NCBI GenBank assembly: GCA_033439265.1
Contig: JAVTVX010000027.1
Coordinates: 9,439,001 to 9,503,000, forward strand
Origin: Dillenia suffruticosa
Taxonomy: Eukaryota > Streptophyta > Magnoliopsida > Dilleniales > Dilleniaceae
Direction: 5' to 3'
Length of the DNA stretch: 64,000 bases
The notes below the pieces were generated by a model. The model worked only from the letters and a program-made list of their open reading frames with translations. It had not been told where the DNA came from and did not search any database. A program made the translations under genes and the position numbers. Positions 46,501-59,586 of the stretch are shown one piece after another; within the stretch, counting starts at the first letter, position 1, and every line of letters starts with the position of its first letter.

Positions 46501-49500
46501 AAAAACTGTATTGATATAATATCCTATAAAGGACATGTATTTTTATGTACAAGTCACAATGTTAACGCATACACAGGTAATAGTAGATGCCATTTTGGTA
46601 ACTTCAAACTAAATCTACTAAAATAGCAATTAATTATATCACCAAAATTTTGAAGTCTTGAACCAAGTCAGAACAGGGCTGGCCAAAAAAAAAGGGAAGA
46701 AGAAGATAAATTACTGCAGAGTGTGACACAATCAAAGTTGTGCTGCTTTCCTCCAAAGCATTCAGATCACCAGAGTTCTTCTAAGAGTCATTACCAAAAC
46801 TAAGGTTTTGGTGCTGGAAATGCAGAGTGAGCTAGACAGTAAGACAGGTTATTTCCCAGTTGGAAAATTGCCAACTTCATATATAATTCTTGGGAAGACT
46901 CAAATGTTTGGTGTACCTCAACAACTAATGCACATCCTTCCACAATCTCTCAAGGACTTTGTGCAGACACTTGGCCTTAACGTGGATAAGCATGTCAATA
47001 GTTGGCCTTTTTCTGATAGCATCACATTCAATCATTTTCTTAGCCCATATTTTTCACTTCCCTCCCACAAATTAAGACCATACAATCTTCCTCTCAATAG
47101 GAGACAACTTCAGCTTACTGGGTTCATGTCACAACCTTCCAAGGCTCAATTAGTCAAGAGAACCTCTCCATTTTGTAAACCCTTCTTGAAGCTTTGCTGC
47201 AATATGGAGGACTCTCTTGCGTCACTTCAGCCCACTTTCCGATAAATTTGTTCTATATTAAAAAAAGGCGCATTACATAGAGGATGGGTATAAGTTGGGG
47301 GTCTCAATCATGTTAGAACATCATCACTACTTGTCATGATGTGTAAAATATGAACCTTTTAAGAAACCATACCACCTCCTTGAGCAGCTAGGACTCTTTC
47401 CTACAACAACAACAATAACAAACTGAGCCTTATAAATCCCAATATTTGGAGGTCAGTCATTTGAGAGACAAATTTGAAAAATATATAAAAAAGAAAAATA
47501 AAATAAAAAGAAAAAAAGAAGTAAGTAAATAAATCAATAGATAAATATCTAAAATATACTGATTTAATTTGTGCGGATTCTTCTACGCCATCCAATCCTA
47601 TCCAACACTATTTTCTCTTCTAAACCCTTAAATTCCATGTTTTTACGAATAAATTGCATCCAAATTTTCAATGATCTATTTCTATGTTTTACTAGATCTC
47701 CTATATTTAAGTTTTCGGTTCTCCTAACCGGCGCATCTTTGGGTCTTCTTTGCACATGCCCGAATCACCTCAGACAGCACTCTCACATCTTATCCACAAT
47801 TGAACTAACTCCCAACTTATTACGAATCTCTTCATTTCTAATTCTATATCTTCTAGGTTTTTCATACATCCACCTAAATATTCTCATTTCTGTTACAACC
47901 ATCTTTTGTTCTTGCTGTTGAGCTAAGACTCTTTCCTGAACGTTATAAATGTTGCTTGACCAATGAATTCAAAGCTTATGAGTTATATTATTGTTCAAAG
48001 TGAATCATCATAAGGTTCATCATAAAATCATCATAAGGTTCATCGGTTAAGTACCAAGGATAAAATGCATACAGGGAGAAAATATGGTAAGAGGATTTTA
48101 TTCAACATCATACACCTTAATGGAACCAATACAGGCTACTTAAGCTTGCCTGGTCATTTTCATCTCCCGGGTTCTTGACCAAGTTCATCTCTATGTAAAC
48201 CAATTCAGTCCACCATGAGGAGGTAACTTTGAAGGCACAAGTTTACTCACAGCCACTGCTACAATTGGGAGGGAAAAGAAAAGGGGAAAAAAAATTAAAA
48301 ATAAATAAATAAAACAAACTGCTCCCAATTGTCACAATTTACATCTAGGTAAAATTCTATCTCAAATTGTTGCTGAATATTTTATTGCAGAATACTTATA
48401 TGAATACTTCATGCTAAAGTAATCAAAGTAAACAAAGTAAACAAAGATTTGATTATAGGCCCATAGGGATTTCTGCAAACAAACTTCGCTATGGATGTGT
48501 ACCAAAATATAGCTCACATAGACTACTGATAATCGAATATTAAGAAATACAACTCTACACAAAAGTACATTAAATAATTTCATCTTCCTGGAAGAGTATA
48601 GCTCTAACAAGAAATCCATTGAGGGAGTCAACAAGAAGAATGAGAACAGAAAGGAAAACATAACCAAGCCATCCACAATTAAACCAAAAGACTCCGGTAT
48701 ATCATTCAATAACTATATTATTTCTCTTTACATTAAGAAGCAAGCAAACCCATTGCCCTGTAAAACAGAAACTCACAAAAGCATGAGAGTGGGAAACATG
48801 AAAATCAATCTAAGAAAAAACCATCACTTTTTTGTTATACAAAACTACCGAGAATTATCATTCATGAGTAACCATCACTTTTTTGTTATACAAAACTACC
48901 GAGAATTATCATTCATGAGTCTCCCGCTTAGGTTTTGTTTGGAAAGCATAATGCACTATCATTATACATTATATAGAATGTTTTATGAAAATAAATATAT
49001 ACATAGAAAATGCATTTCAAAATCGTGTTTGGTCCAAATTTTTTAAAACAACAGTTTTAGGAGAAAATACTGTTATATTCATGGAAATATAATATTTTGT
49101 GAATAATTGACAAAATGTAAAGTATCAAAAAATTTTCAAAATTAACAATAACATTATCATTGTTTTATGATTTGGCACAGTAAGTTTTCCAAGATTCCTA
49201 AAAATGTTGCTAAAATTAAAAACTGAAAATTATTTATAATGAGCAAAAGTAACAAAAAGTTACTTTTCAAAATTCTAATTTTCCAATGTGAACTAAGAAT
49301 ATGTTTGGACAAAATGCATTATTAAATTCTTTTAACAAAATATTACTTTTTTTTAAGAATGCTTTATGACCTATAAAACATTCCAAGAATGAAAAACAAT
49401 TACCACTTGAAAGATTTTTTGATTGCCAAGAAACACAAGAAATTTTCTTTTTTAATGCTTTCAAGTGAAACATTTCTTTTGTTACAAAGTTCCCTGTAGT

Positions 49501-52500
49501 CAAATAACTCAATATAGTGACTTGAAAGAACAATAATTTCCTAGGAAACTAGAAAAGTTATTAAAAAGCTGTCTTGCATAAACATGGACATAAGGTGAGG
49601 AGAATCAAGTAATAACAGTCAAGTGTTGATGTTCTATATAAGTATCATGCTAAGCACATAATAAATAAATAAATAACAAAAAGAAAATAGAACAAGGTGT
49701 GAAATAAACTCCAACACCAAGTGACATAGGACAGCGTAGTGGGTGAAACAATAGCGATAAAAGTGAAAAATTAGGAAAGTAGACCTAGATCGCAACCTAG
49801 GGTTCTTAGGCTTCACACCTAAGAGAAGACTGCATCTCACAATCTGGAAGAATGTTTATTAATCAGAAAAAAAAAAATATCCTCCTTTGAAAGGCTACAT
49901 AAGTGCCTATTTATAGGAAAAATAAAGCTTAAGAAACCCTACTCAAATATGACTCTTAGCCTAAGAAACCCTACTCAAATATGACTCTTCTCCTGTGAGG
50001 AAAGCCAATTTATATAAACCTAGGACTCTATCTAAAGATAACAATTCTAATCAAAATAAATCCAAAATAAATCTTATCTACCACAAGAGATATGATCTAA
50101 TATATTTAAAATAAATCCCAACTAAATCCTTTACTATCATCCATATCATAAACCAAAGTTTGTGCTTTTGATCTTGCACGTCTCTTGTAAACTTTAAGAG
50201 GCTGTTGCCAACGTGCTGTATCACCAAGTTTTCGACTTTTAACCGCCAAAACAATACTTCCACCACCATTAAAATTATTACCAAACGAGTTTGTGGCATG
50301 TGGTATTTATAATGGAGTACACCAGAACACAAAGAATCAGAGTACGAGGTATGCTTGTAACACATCATAGACAGACCAGTGAAACAAGAAATACTAAAGC
50401 ATCCAGAAGCTACTTCAAGATTGTAACAGAAATGAAACAGTGAATATGCAGTGACTGCATTTTCTTACAGCGTAGATAGAGATTAATAGCATGGCTCAAG
50501 AATCCGCTCCCATTTACTCCACCAAGTAAGGATGTAATAGGAACAAAGGACATGGAGATAACGTCAGGTTCAAATTGAACAGTGTGACACCACTCACTAT
50601 GCAGTGTACTCCTAGTACTCCTTCCACCCCTCCTTTTGCAAAAGAATATAATATCCTACGATTAGAACACGAAAGGTGAGATTATACCAGCTAGATTTAA
50701 TCATGTGTACAGATCTACTAGTAACCTATATAACAGTGACATTTTGAACAGATGCTGCAGGCATCATAGGAAATATAATGCCCACGAACATATAAATGGA
50801 AAAATCTATAAATCCAAAGAGAAGTCTGGAAGCTACCTCCTTCTGTGAACCGATGTCAGATGTACCCATATCCAAAGGAAAGCTTTGGTCCCTGATCTCA
50901 AACTGAAAAAATAAGCAAAGTCACATGTAAGTAAGTGGATAACAGTCTGTTCCACCATTTGATATTAGTGCAGTTTCTACCAAGAATCATCGAGGTTGTT
51001 TAAGATATAAAATAATTAAACATGATTCTTCATTAGTTCAAACTTTTGAAGCAGTGACATTTGATATGATTTGAGACAAAGAAGTCCTAAATTCAAATTG
51101 TACCATGCCCTTTAACCCTTTCTAACATTCAACGCTTTTGGAACCTTCTTATGAGTCATCACAGACACAACCTTTCAACGAACTGTACAACAATTTAGAC
51201 ATAGAACAATTAAACACCTTTCAAATTACCATAAGCTGTAAGAGTAATTGATTGTTACACAGAATCTAGAATATTATGAAAGTAGGATGTCCCAACTATG
51301 CAATGGAATGAGCATCATCATTTCAAGAAGCTAGGATATCAAAGTTCAAAGGCAGGCCAGAAATGATAAACATGATAAGCTCTGAAGTCACAACAGATTG
51401 TGTGAACATATATAAAGTCAAAAGATGATCCGATTTAGGAAAAGAAAGTAGGCGGTGGAACATCTTTCACTTTACTGCTTCAGTATGTAGAACCCAAGGT
51501 ACAAGAAAAAATGTATATTGCACCACAGCAGTCTGCTTCGGTCTAAGCTTTACGTATTTTTCATCCATGCAGCCCATGCAAATTGTTTTACATTCTTGGG
51601 ATCAAAAATGAAAATACATTAGTAAACTCCGGAATCATTGGAATGGACCACTTATGGCAGTTCTATTGGTATTTTGCAAGTAAAGCATACTGACTTGAAT
51701 CTGGCGATAGTAGAAAGAATGAAATAGGGGGGACCTAAAAAAGGTGAGGCACAAATAAAGAGTTTTTCCAAATGAATACTGTATTGAGGAGAGAAAAAGG
51801 GGATATTACCTTAATCGTGCAAATAGAAAATAATGATTTGGTTTCAAATAATTTGATTAATATTGAACACTTCACTAGCATTATTTGGTTGAACAAACAG
51901 TTTGGTTATAAGACAAAAGAATAAGAAATGCCAACTGAAACAACACTTGTCATTAGTCATTCAAACTCAGCTCATAACATTAAAAGAGGCTCAATTTTGA
52001 GAGCAATCTTGAGCTTTTTTCTGTTTGCCTTATTCTTAATCTTAAAATTAGGCTAGTTACTAAAGTTTGCCTCCTCATATAAAAGAGACAAGCATGAATT
52101 TCTTCAATAACTAAAGCTTTTTTCATATCAAACTAGAGGAATTAACCTCTTGGCTTCACTTAGATTTATGGAACTTCTCTTTTCTATTGTTGTTTGCACA
52201 TAACATAGAGATGTACGTTGGGGCTTGGAAGAAGGAGTATTTACTCCAACTTAAGAATTATCCTTATTTTGGTTGGGCCAGGTTGGCTGTTGAGAACCTT
52301 GTGGAGATGCTAATAATGGAATTAAAAAAAAAAAGAGGTTGATTCTTTTATCTGTCAAAGCATTCTAGTCCAGTTCCAACCCAAGTCATCACACTGCTGA
52401 TTTAATGTGAGAACAACAAGTATTGTACATATCATTCTCATAACATAGAAAATGTTAAGGCTCAAAAATGCACATATCAGTTAGCTAAGGACATTCAAAT

Positions 52501-54795
52501 CACTTATTGTACCATGTCCAAATTTAGGTTTTGCTCGAGAGAGTTGGAGATAGAAGATTATAGGCAAAGACGAGAGAATGAGGAAAAACTAGAGTGTCAA
52601 GATATGGTATAATGTCAATACTCAATGGTGTTTATCAAAGTTTGTCTGATTAAAACCAGTTTGTGTATTATTTAACTGAAAACAGCTTCATAATATATGC
52701 ACCTAAATTCACGCTAATGGTGAACCTAATATTCCAATGATTCTCTTAAAATTTAATTCTTTTGATAGAATTTGATATACATCCTTTTTCATATTAAAAC
52801 ATACACAGCCAAATGTGATGATGCTAGAAGATTGTTTTCTTTAATTTAAGGTTCAATAAATGTGATCAACAAATCAAGTGGTATTTTGAGTTTTAAGTTT
52901 TTTTTTTTAAATTGCAAAACTTACTTGTCTTGGTCATTTTGATGATTCAAAGATTTAAACTTGTATCATAGCCATGCCATACTGTATTATTTTTTGTAAA
53001 TGTCATATTGATATCCTTACTTCATCGCCAAGAAATAGGCCTCTTATAATTACTTTGGTCATTGACATATAGCTGTACAAGAAAGCATATGAAATGAGTA
53101 CTACAGACCTTTTCCATTTCTTGAGCTTTTTCAGGCCTCAGACCATGCTTTCCTGTCGCATCTGTGAACCGCTTGTCAGCAATTTCCTTCAATTTTTTCT
53201 GGACCTCCGCAGGTTGAAGTGGTGATGAATACTGCTGCTTTACATAGATCATATCCTTTCCTCCCATCTTCACACCAACAACAACATGGGTACCATACTT
53301 CTCAATAAACCTAAGATCAAGAAAAATCATAGGAGCAGCAATATATCAATTGTCAAATAAAAAATCATCAAATAAAATTTTAGAATTAGCAATATGATAT
53401 AAGCTTTAGACATAACAGGGTATCTCAAATGGTTGGAAAATCCTCTTAAATTATGCTTCTCAAATGTTGGAATGCATAGTGCGAGAAACAGGTCTATATT
53501 AAGACGTTTTGCTTCATCTTAGAGGAATATGATCCATTGAAATTGGTCAGAATTTATATAACAAGATTTTATAACAATTTGATTTGAATATGGAACTTGA
53601 ACGCAGTTAATAGTAATTATAATTTCATATTCATATAAACATATGGAAATATCCGAGGCAAATTGATGATTTGAAGTTAAGCCCTTGTTACCACAATGAT
53701 ATCTAAATGATCATGTTGGATGCATTTAACTTTAGAATCAATTTTTTAAAAGGGATACCCTCATCTCCCCGAGTTGCTAGTCATTTGTGCCCATTGACAT
53801 CAGAAAATAGGCTTCATTTTGGATGTCATCTACTTAGACAATAGAGGAAAATCATACCATTCAAGACAGAAATAACTCATTAACATGTTGAATAAGTTTA
53901 ACTAACCCAAAATCTTCAAGCTCTAGTTCAGGGGCATAAGCATGAATACTATAGGAAAAGAGTAATGCTATATGGACCAAATAAGTCCAAGACCAAATAA
54001 ATCAAATCTTACAAGATGGTCCATATAACCAAAACATCGGATCCTTTCAAAGTCGAGTAATTTTGAATCGATCAAAATATCTTTCAAATCAAGTTAAAAA
54101 AAAGAATTGTAAAAACATGCTGAGGTGTACTGAAAGAGGATTCATTCCATTTAGTTCTTGACTCGCATTAAACATAAGAAAATGAAGGTGGGGATGACCT
54201 TGCCAATGCAGGAGGATCCCAGGAGGTAGGAACAGCATCTTTGACGCCGTCACAGAGAGTAAACTGAGACTTATCCAAAGCAATGTTGTAAAGGGTAATG
54301 CAAACTCCATCAAATGCCAGAGTTTTAGTGTTGGCTGCGTCTTTCTGCCAGCAGTTGGTGAAATCAAAGGAGGCATTGAAATACCCAGATGGGATTTTTC
54401 CAGATAGACCCACTTCCAGATTAAATTGCTCTGACATCTATCACTCCAAAAACACGTAAAATTACTTAGAAAATTCAATAATTCCATAAGATTTTGAAAT
54501 GATTTGTAGGACAAAGTACCTGTTGGAAAGAGAGAACATCGGAATTGAAGCGAATTCTTTCTCCTTTATCGCATTTGATGGATTTAGGAACCCTAGGAAT
54601 CTTAATTCCACCCGGAATCACAATCTCTCGGTCTTGATCATATGTATCTTGTTCAATTACAATCAATTTGGATTCTGAAGGATTATCAAGTCCTTTGCAG
54701 TACTTGAGGCGTAAGTCAACTGCTAAATCATATCCCAAACCTATTGCCTGAATCGCCTGAAGTGCCGATTCCACCGCCTCCAGGGCCGATGCCAT
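43599..54795 (-). CDS. MACPF domain protein, CAD1/NSL1-like
   Basis: Plant CAD1/NSL1 proteins carry a membrane-attack-complex/perforin fold and are known as negative regulators of salicylic-acid-dependent cell death. Seven exons on the minus strand: 54520-54795, 54199-54437, 53109-53310, 50837-50902, 50469-50655, 46186-46349 and 43599-44273. All are GT-AG with matching phases, total 1809 bp, 602 aa. Start ATG is at 54795 (MASALEAVES); the next upstream frame-start would be GTG. Features: KSIKCDKGERIRFNSDVLSF (about 70-90), the MACPF signature YGTHVVVGVKMGG (about 177-189), IFFCKRRGG, EWCHTVQFEPDVISMSF, FLSHAINLYLRY, QFLEFQVPRQWAPV, VGKRPVTGLRLYLEGKK and IHLQHLSSLP. No break seen. Introns 3 and 5 exceed 2 and 4 kb, and introns 5 and 6 carry LINE debris. 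The leader is CT/GA-rich. Confidence 0.95.
44912..45176 (+). mobile_element. RTE LINE 3' fragment (copy 4), 5'-truncated
   Basis: Reads GRPLKIHIQVIRKDMSVKNL (from 44952) and a WRRRIQ-like block near 45040, the RTE C-terminus, then the shared 3' terminal words and a (TTG)n tail at 45163-45173. CAAATTATTGCTCTTAC (44895-44911) and CAAATTATTGCCCTTAC (45177-45193) look like a 17 bp target duplication with one mismatch; about 30 bp next to the left copy are not LINE. Confidence 0.65.
45420..45900 (+). pseudogene. L1-type LINE C-terminal remnant
   Basis: Broken plus-strand frames recall the end of plant L1 reverse transcriptases: a CVETIPELEITCFCMAP-like stretch near 45500 (the C..C...DH.F..C zinc-binding region, degenerate), then REQYARTFRDHTIGLSHLWD near 45735-45790, like the NARIF.......LW tail motif. 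No tail or target duplication was found. A second family distinct from the RTE copies. Confidence 0.45.
47403..47920 (-). mobile_element. RTE LINE (copy 3), 5'-truncated, with 17 bp target duplication
   Basis: The minus-strand frame 47564-47755 reads RRPKDAPVRRTENLNIGDLV and WMQFIRKNMEFKGLEEKI, the RTE C-terminus; upstream MVVTEMRIFRWMYEKPRR lies at about 47850-47905. The 3' end has a (TTG)n tail, seen as ACAACAACAACAATAACAA at 47403-47421. Flanks AGCTAGGACTCTTTCCT (47386-47402) and AGCTAAGACTCTTTCCT (47921-47937) match at 16 of 17, a clear target duplication. 518 bp in all. Confidence 0.85.
48819..48920. repeat. Exact 51 bp tandem duplication
   Basis: The unit beginning AACCATCACTTTTTTGTTAT and ending TTATCATTCATGAGT occurs twice in a row without a visible difference. 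Lies in intron 5 of the MACPF gene. Because 51 is divisible by three it makes a spurious repeated peptide. Confidence 0.9.
50903..54198. other. Introns 2 and 3 of the MACPF gene (exon 3 at 53109-53310 between them)
   Basis: AT-rich DNA without a recognisable element or coding frame in 50903-53108 and 53311-54198. Poly-purine and TTAAA-type words only. Confidence 0.5.
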
Positions 54796-55153
54796 TTTTT
54801 CCTGTTTCACTTATTCTCTCATTTCTCTCTCCCTCTCTCTCTCTCTAAAAAGAATGGGCAAAGGTCAGAGGCGGGCGGCCGGAGAAGAAAGGTTTTGACC
54901 GGAGAGAGAGAACCAAATTAGACCAGCTCAAATTGAATAGAAGCTTCCCTTTATTGGAGGGAACAGGGAAAAGGCCTTCATTCAACCAAAAGTGCTATCA
55001 ACAATGAAAGGGAAGTAGTTGAGCTTCAGTCAAACATTTCAGGCTCCCATCTCAACCACGTTGCTTCTGCTGTTTATGCTAAATGACAGAAATGCCCATA
55101 AAACTCTCCTTTAAACGATTACTTTCAACGGCATTTGCAGAAACTGGGTGCAA

Positions 55154-55205
<52 letters not shown>

Positions 55206-55282
55206 CAGTTATTTCTCTTGAAACATGTGCAGAACTAAATTAAAAAAAAATTAAAATGTAATTCTATTTATGAACCCATTTA
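54796..55282. other. Upstream region of the MACPF gene
   Basis: A CT-rich leader (54822-54846, CTCTCT on the plus strand) and then mixed sequence without a gene. A (TA)n microsatellite of about 42 bp lies at 55161-55202. Confidence 0.5.
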
Positions 55283-55720
55283 TTACAGATAAAACCCGCG
55301 ATAGACTATGTCGCGAGGTGAACCCACGATATACCTTCCGCTGCGCTCTTCTCTCACTCTCATGGTAGTGCAGGAGCGAGGGAGAGGGAGGCTCCCATGG
55401 TAGTGGGGAAGGGAGGGAGAGGGAGGAGTGCTGGGGGGGGGGGGGAGAGAGAGAGAAAGGAGTGCTGCAGAGGGGGAGGAATACCGCGAGGGGAGAGAGA
55501 GAGAGAGGAGCGCAGTGCCACGGGGGAAGAAGAGAGGAGCACAGCGCCGTGGGAGGAGAGAGGAAGAGCACAGCATCCAAGGGGGAGGAGTGTAGCGTCA
55601 CGGGGGAGGAGCACAGCACCATGTCGTATCTGGAAGACGCGACACTTGTGTCCACGTGACCCCTCCCCTCCTTAATGATGGTGACACGTCACTATATCTC
55701 AGGTTCAACTCGTGATAAAT
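55283..55720. other. GC- and purine-rich block with overlapping open frames, unexplained
   Basis: Strongly strand-asymmetric (G/A on plus, C/T on minus), with repeated GGAGGAGCACAGCRCC-like and GAGAGAGAG words and a G-run at 55432-55443. Long open frames exist on both strands in several phases (for example 55251-55655 minus and 55397-55675 plus) but all are low-complexity. AACCC..CGCGA-like words at one end and TTCAACTCGTGATAAAT at the other hint at a small element; no inverted termini could be proven. Confidence 0.5.
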
Positions 55721-56205
55721 AAGGATTAAAAATGAAATTATTTTCGATCCGATATCATTTAAAAAAAATTAATGGATATAATTCCTTACATCCCTCTATT
55801 TCTCTTAGCATTCTCAACTTCTCATATTTGCTCTCCTCAAATTACTCTCATTTTCCAAATTGTGTTTTGTTATATTTTTCCTTTCATTTTTTTCATATAT
55901 CTTTTTCTCGAGGCAAGTGAATCCAACAGGCTTGAAGGTTTTCAAACTCTTTACCCAAGTTTTATTTTAGAATTTTTTGATAATTTCACCCAACTACGAA
56001 TTTGGAGCAAATATCAAACAGTATCCTTTAAATTTTGATAGTACATTTCATTTCAGAACGTAAAAAATGGAGAAACATACGGTTATTATGGAAACGTACG
56101 TAAGCGTAAAGATGAAGGAGGTGCGAAACATTGATTAGGCATCTTTCAAGAATGCACAATCAAAGGTCATGCAAGGCCCCCGTTATGCTCTCTCCCTCTC
56201 TCGCT
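55721..56205. other. Intergenic region downstream of the ferredoxin gene
   Basis: AT-rich; open frames here are short and unrecognised. Confidence 0.4.
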
Positions 56206-56652
<447 letters not shown>

Positions 56653-58086
56653 GACTACTATCACTCTACTTAGTGTCTTGTGTATGGCTTTGGGAAAAGA
56701 AGGAAGCAAGACTGGCCAGCCCCTTTAAGAGTTGAAGAAGATGGAGAAGTATTGTTTTTTTGTATGAGAGGATGAGGATTTTGAGACAATGGATTGAGCC
56801 ACGTGTCAATATTTTGTGATATGATTTATCCATCTCTATCACTCCGGAGCCTCTAGAGTGTTGTCAATGAGTTTCGTTTCACCCACTCGAATGGGTCTAA
56901 GTTAAATTTGACATAATTTTGTGACCTACGAGATGGAGACATGGTTACAAAAGTAGGTCACTCGTGGTGCATTTTACTACCACTGAAGGGGAGATGTTGT
57001 GACACGGCCATCTTGGCGTGATAGCTTGTGAACGAGAGGAAAAAGAAAGGAATAAGAGAGGATACAAGACAGATTTTCTACCACCTCCATAGTACTCATC
57101 TTCAAAATGTTTGTAATTATTATATCATTACTCATAAATTATTAAAAAAAATCTAATATGACATTACAAAAATAATAGTTTTAATCAACACCAAATACAA
57201 TAACTTAAAAGTCAAATCTTTGATTAAGGCTCTATCGGACACTATCTGTGTCCACTAGAGTCGGATAATTTTGATTGGGCTAGCCATGAAGTATTGGCTA
57301 GTGGGCTTGATCAATATTAAGACCGGTTTGCTTTTTTTTTTTTTTACTATATCGATCAGTATCTGAAATTATATTCTGACTAATCTGATTCAAAATTTGT
57401 AATAACCCATTTCATGGGGTTATCCTCCCAACATAGTTTTTTCTATATCAAAACTACGAGTTGAACTTGAAAATTTGATTAAAGAATCTAGCACTACATC
57501 TTATTAGACCAACTATCAGTTGATATTAAGATTGGCTTGCTTGTTTCGTATGATTAAGTCAGCACTAAACCCTTTGAAAGTTATATAAAAACATATAGTT
57601 AAATGTGTAATTTAAAATTTTAGTATGAGTCAATTATTTGAAAAAAAAAAGAGCATGAATACTTTATATAAAATTGAGAGTAATTTGATCATAAGAGTGA
57701 TACTAATGAAAGATATTAATATTGGTATCCATGGATATTGACACATTAGTTGATATGTAGTAATTTGTATATTATTTTTTTTACCATATTATCGGTATCT
57801 GGAATTATATTTCGACTAATCTATTTCGAGCGTCTATATAGGGCCTATTTAGAGGGTGGCTCTCCCAATATAATTTTTCCATTCTCAAATTTTAAATTCG
57901 AGATTTAATTAAAAGATTTACTACCACATCTCACTATACCAACTGTCTATTAGTATTAATTTGTATATTATATATCTGAATGGCTTTGTTACTCATCCAT
58001 GTTGATTACTGTGAGCCACGCTAACCTTGGACTTCAACTCTTGGGGTAACTTGCTCACTAGACCCACAATCAACTTCGTTGTTGAC
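56653..58086. other. Intergenic region between ferredoxin and the gypsy element
   Basis: No gene seen. Two diverged direct copies of about 180 bp lie at 57345-57545 and 57780-57965, sharing GTATCTG.AATTATATT, CTCCCAA.ATA.TTTTT and CACATCT words, so an unidentified repeat is present twice. The C/T-rich stretch before 56652 on the minus strand probably belongs to the ferredoxin leader. Confidence 0.45.
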
Positions 58087-58505
58087 TGTAATAGCAATGG
58101 AAACTTTTGAATGTAATGGCTAGTAGTTAGGATGCATTGGATGTTGGTTAGTAATAACCAAACTAGTTGAGGTTGGTTGAGGGAGTTAGGCAGTTAGGCC
58201 ACTGAACATTGTGATAAAAGGACTTGTATCAACCAAGAAGAGTAATGAAGTATTCTTGTTCTACTATCTCCATTCTTCCCTCTGCTATCTCTTCCTCTCT
58301 CTTTCTCTCTCTCTCTTTTCTTCTTCTTCCTAATTCCTCATGTTCCCTTCACTTACATTCACTACCATTTACAATTTCTCGCACCATTGTTCTACAGAAG
58401 CTTCAGACATTATTCACTAGAGCTAAGTCTTTTGCAAACCTTGCTCAGCAAAATCGAACCTTCTACAACTTGACTCATTCCATAGTATAAAGCAAATTCA
58501 TAACA
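58087..58505 (+). repeat. Left LTR of the gypsy element
   Basis: 419 bp. Contains a CT-rich tract (58286-58330) where the right LTR has expanded (TTC)n, and ends GCAAATTCATAACA directly before the primer site. Confidence 0.85.
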
Positions 58506-58547
58506 AAATTGGTATCAGAGCCTTCTTTTCTTGGAAGAACCATAGCT

Positions 58548-59550
58548 ATGGTAGAAGGAATCAGATTTAAATCAATTGAAGAACAATTAAAGAAACAAGA
58601 CTTGAAGGTACAAGAAATGCAGTCTGAATTGGAGCGAAAAATGGATGCACAATCCCAGCAATTGAAAGCTCTTGCTATAAACATGGACAAGAAATTTAAT
58701 GCTATAATGCACATAATGAATAAAGATAAGGAAGAGGATTCAAAAGTAGATCGAATAATCAAAACACCAATCCTCCTAACTCCAACTAAAGGAAGACTTA
58801 GATGTGAGATAGAAACACAACAGCCCAAGACGAATACCAACAAGAAAGGTCATCTGTCAAACCCACCAAAGGTTGAACTTCTTATATTCAATGGAGATAA
58901 TCCTAGAATATGGATAAGGAAGTGCCTTAAGTTCTTTAAAGTGTATCAAGTACCAATCTGCAGTTGGGTGGACACAGTAGAGATGTACTTAGAAGGCAAG
59001 GCTGAAATATAGTTTCATGGGGTGAAATCATCAAGGAAAGAAGTAGACTGGAAAGAGTTTTCCTAACTACTTTGCCAAAGGTTCGAACAGAAAGGTGTTC
59101 AGGATGTTGTTGAAGAATTCAACAACCTGTCTCAACAAGGATCAATGGCTAAGTACCAGAAGAAGTTTGAGGAAATGTGGTCTCTCATGCTCCAGGTAAA
59201 TCCCAAGCTAGCAGAGGCTTATTTTGTGTCCAGTTTTATTAGTGAGGTTAAGGAAGAAATTAAGCCCATATTAAGAATGTTTAAACCTATAAATTTACTA
59301 CAAACCTTTGAAATTGATGTCCTCCAAGAACAGTCTTTAGAATTCACCAAAATAAAAGGATCAGTGTAAGTAAGAATTAGGATCCTGGGGAAGAGATAAG
59401 GAGGAGCAAGACACAACTACCTTCAGTGCTGGTAGTCAAACACCAAGAGTATCTCCACAAGAGCTACATTATCGCAGAGTTAATAATCTTTGTTTTAAAT
59501 ATGGAGAGAAGTATGCTCCTGGTCATCAATGCAAATTCAAACACCTGAAT
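58548..59550 (+). pseudogene. Gypsy element gag (decayed)
   Basis: Starts at ATG 58548 (MVEGIRFKSIEEQLKKQD) with a coiled coil, then PPKVELLIFNGDNPRIWIRK, the retrotransposon gag block, and stops after KAEI at 59012. It resumes with FNNLSQQGSMAKYQKKFEEM (about 59120) and FISEVKEEIKPILRM. The zinc knuckle near 59490-59535 reads CFKYGEKYAPGHQC with its second cysteine replaced by tyrosine. Gag would form the particle coat; this copy cannot be made whole. Confidence 0.8.
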
Positions 59551-59586
59551 ATAATCATTGCAGTAGAAGAAAAGAAGCAGGAGGGT

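Larger units (their letters stand above)
46350..50468. other. Intron 5 of the MACPF gene (4.1 kb)
   Basis: Holds an unrecognised plus-strand open frame at 46808-47245, the RTE fragment 47403-47920, a 51 bp tandem duplication at 48819-48920, and a 32 bp tandem duplication around 49930-49990 (AAGAAACCCTACTCAAATAT twice). The rest is AT-rich. Confidence 0.6.

Noticed and set aside
46808..47245. 145-codon open frame inside a MACPF intron
   Set aside because: I recognise no domain, the opposite strand shows nothing either, and its location in an intron makes an independent gene doubtful. Left as an unexplained frame.
55251..55675. Long overlapping frames on both strands
   Set aside because: Low-complexity products of a purine/pyrimidine-biased block, open in several frames at once.
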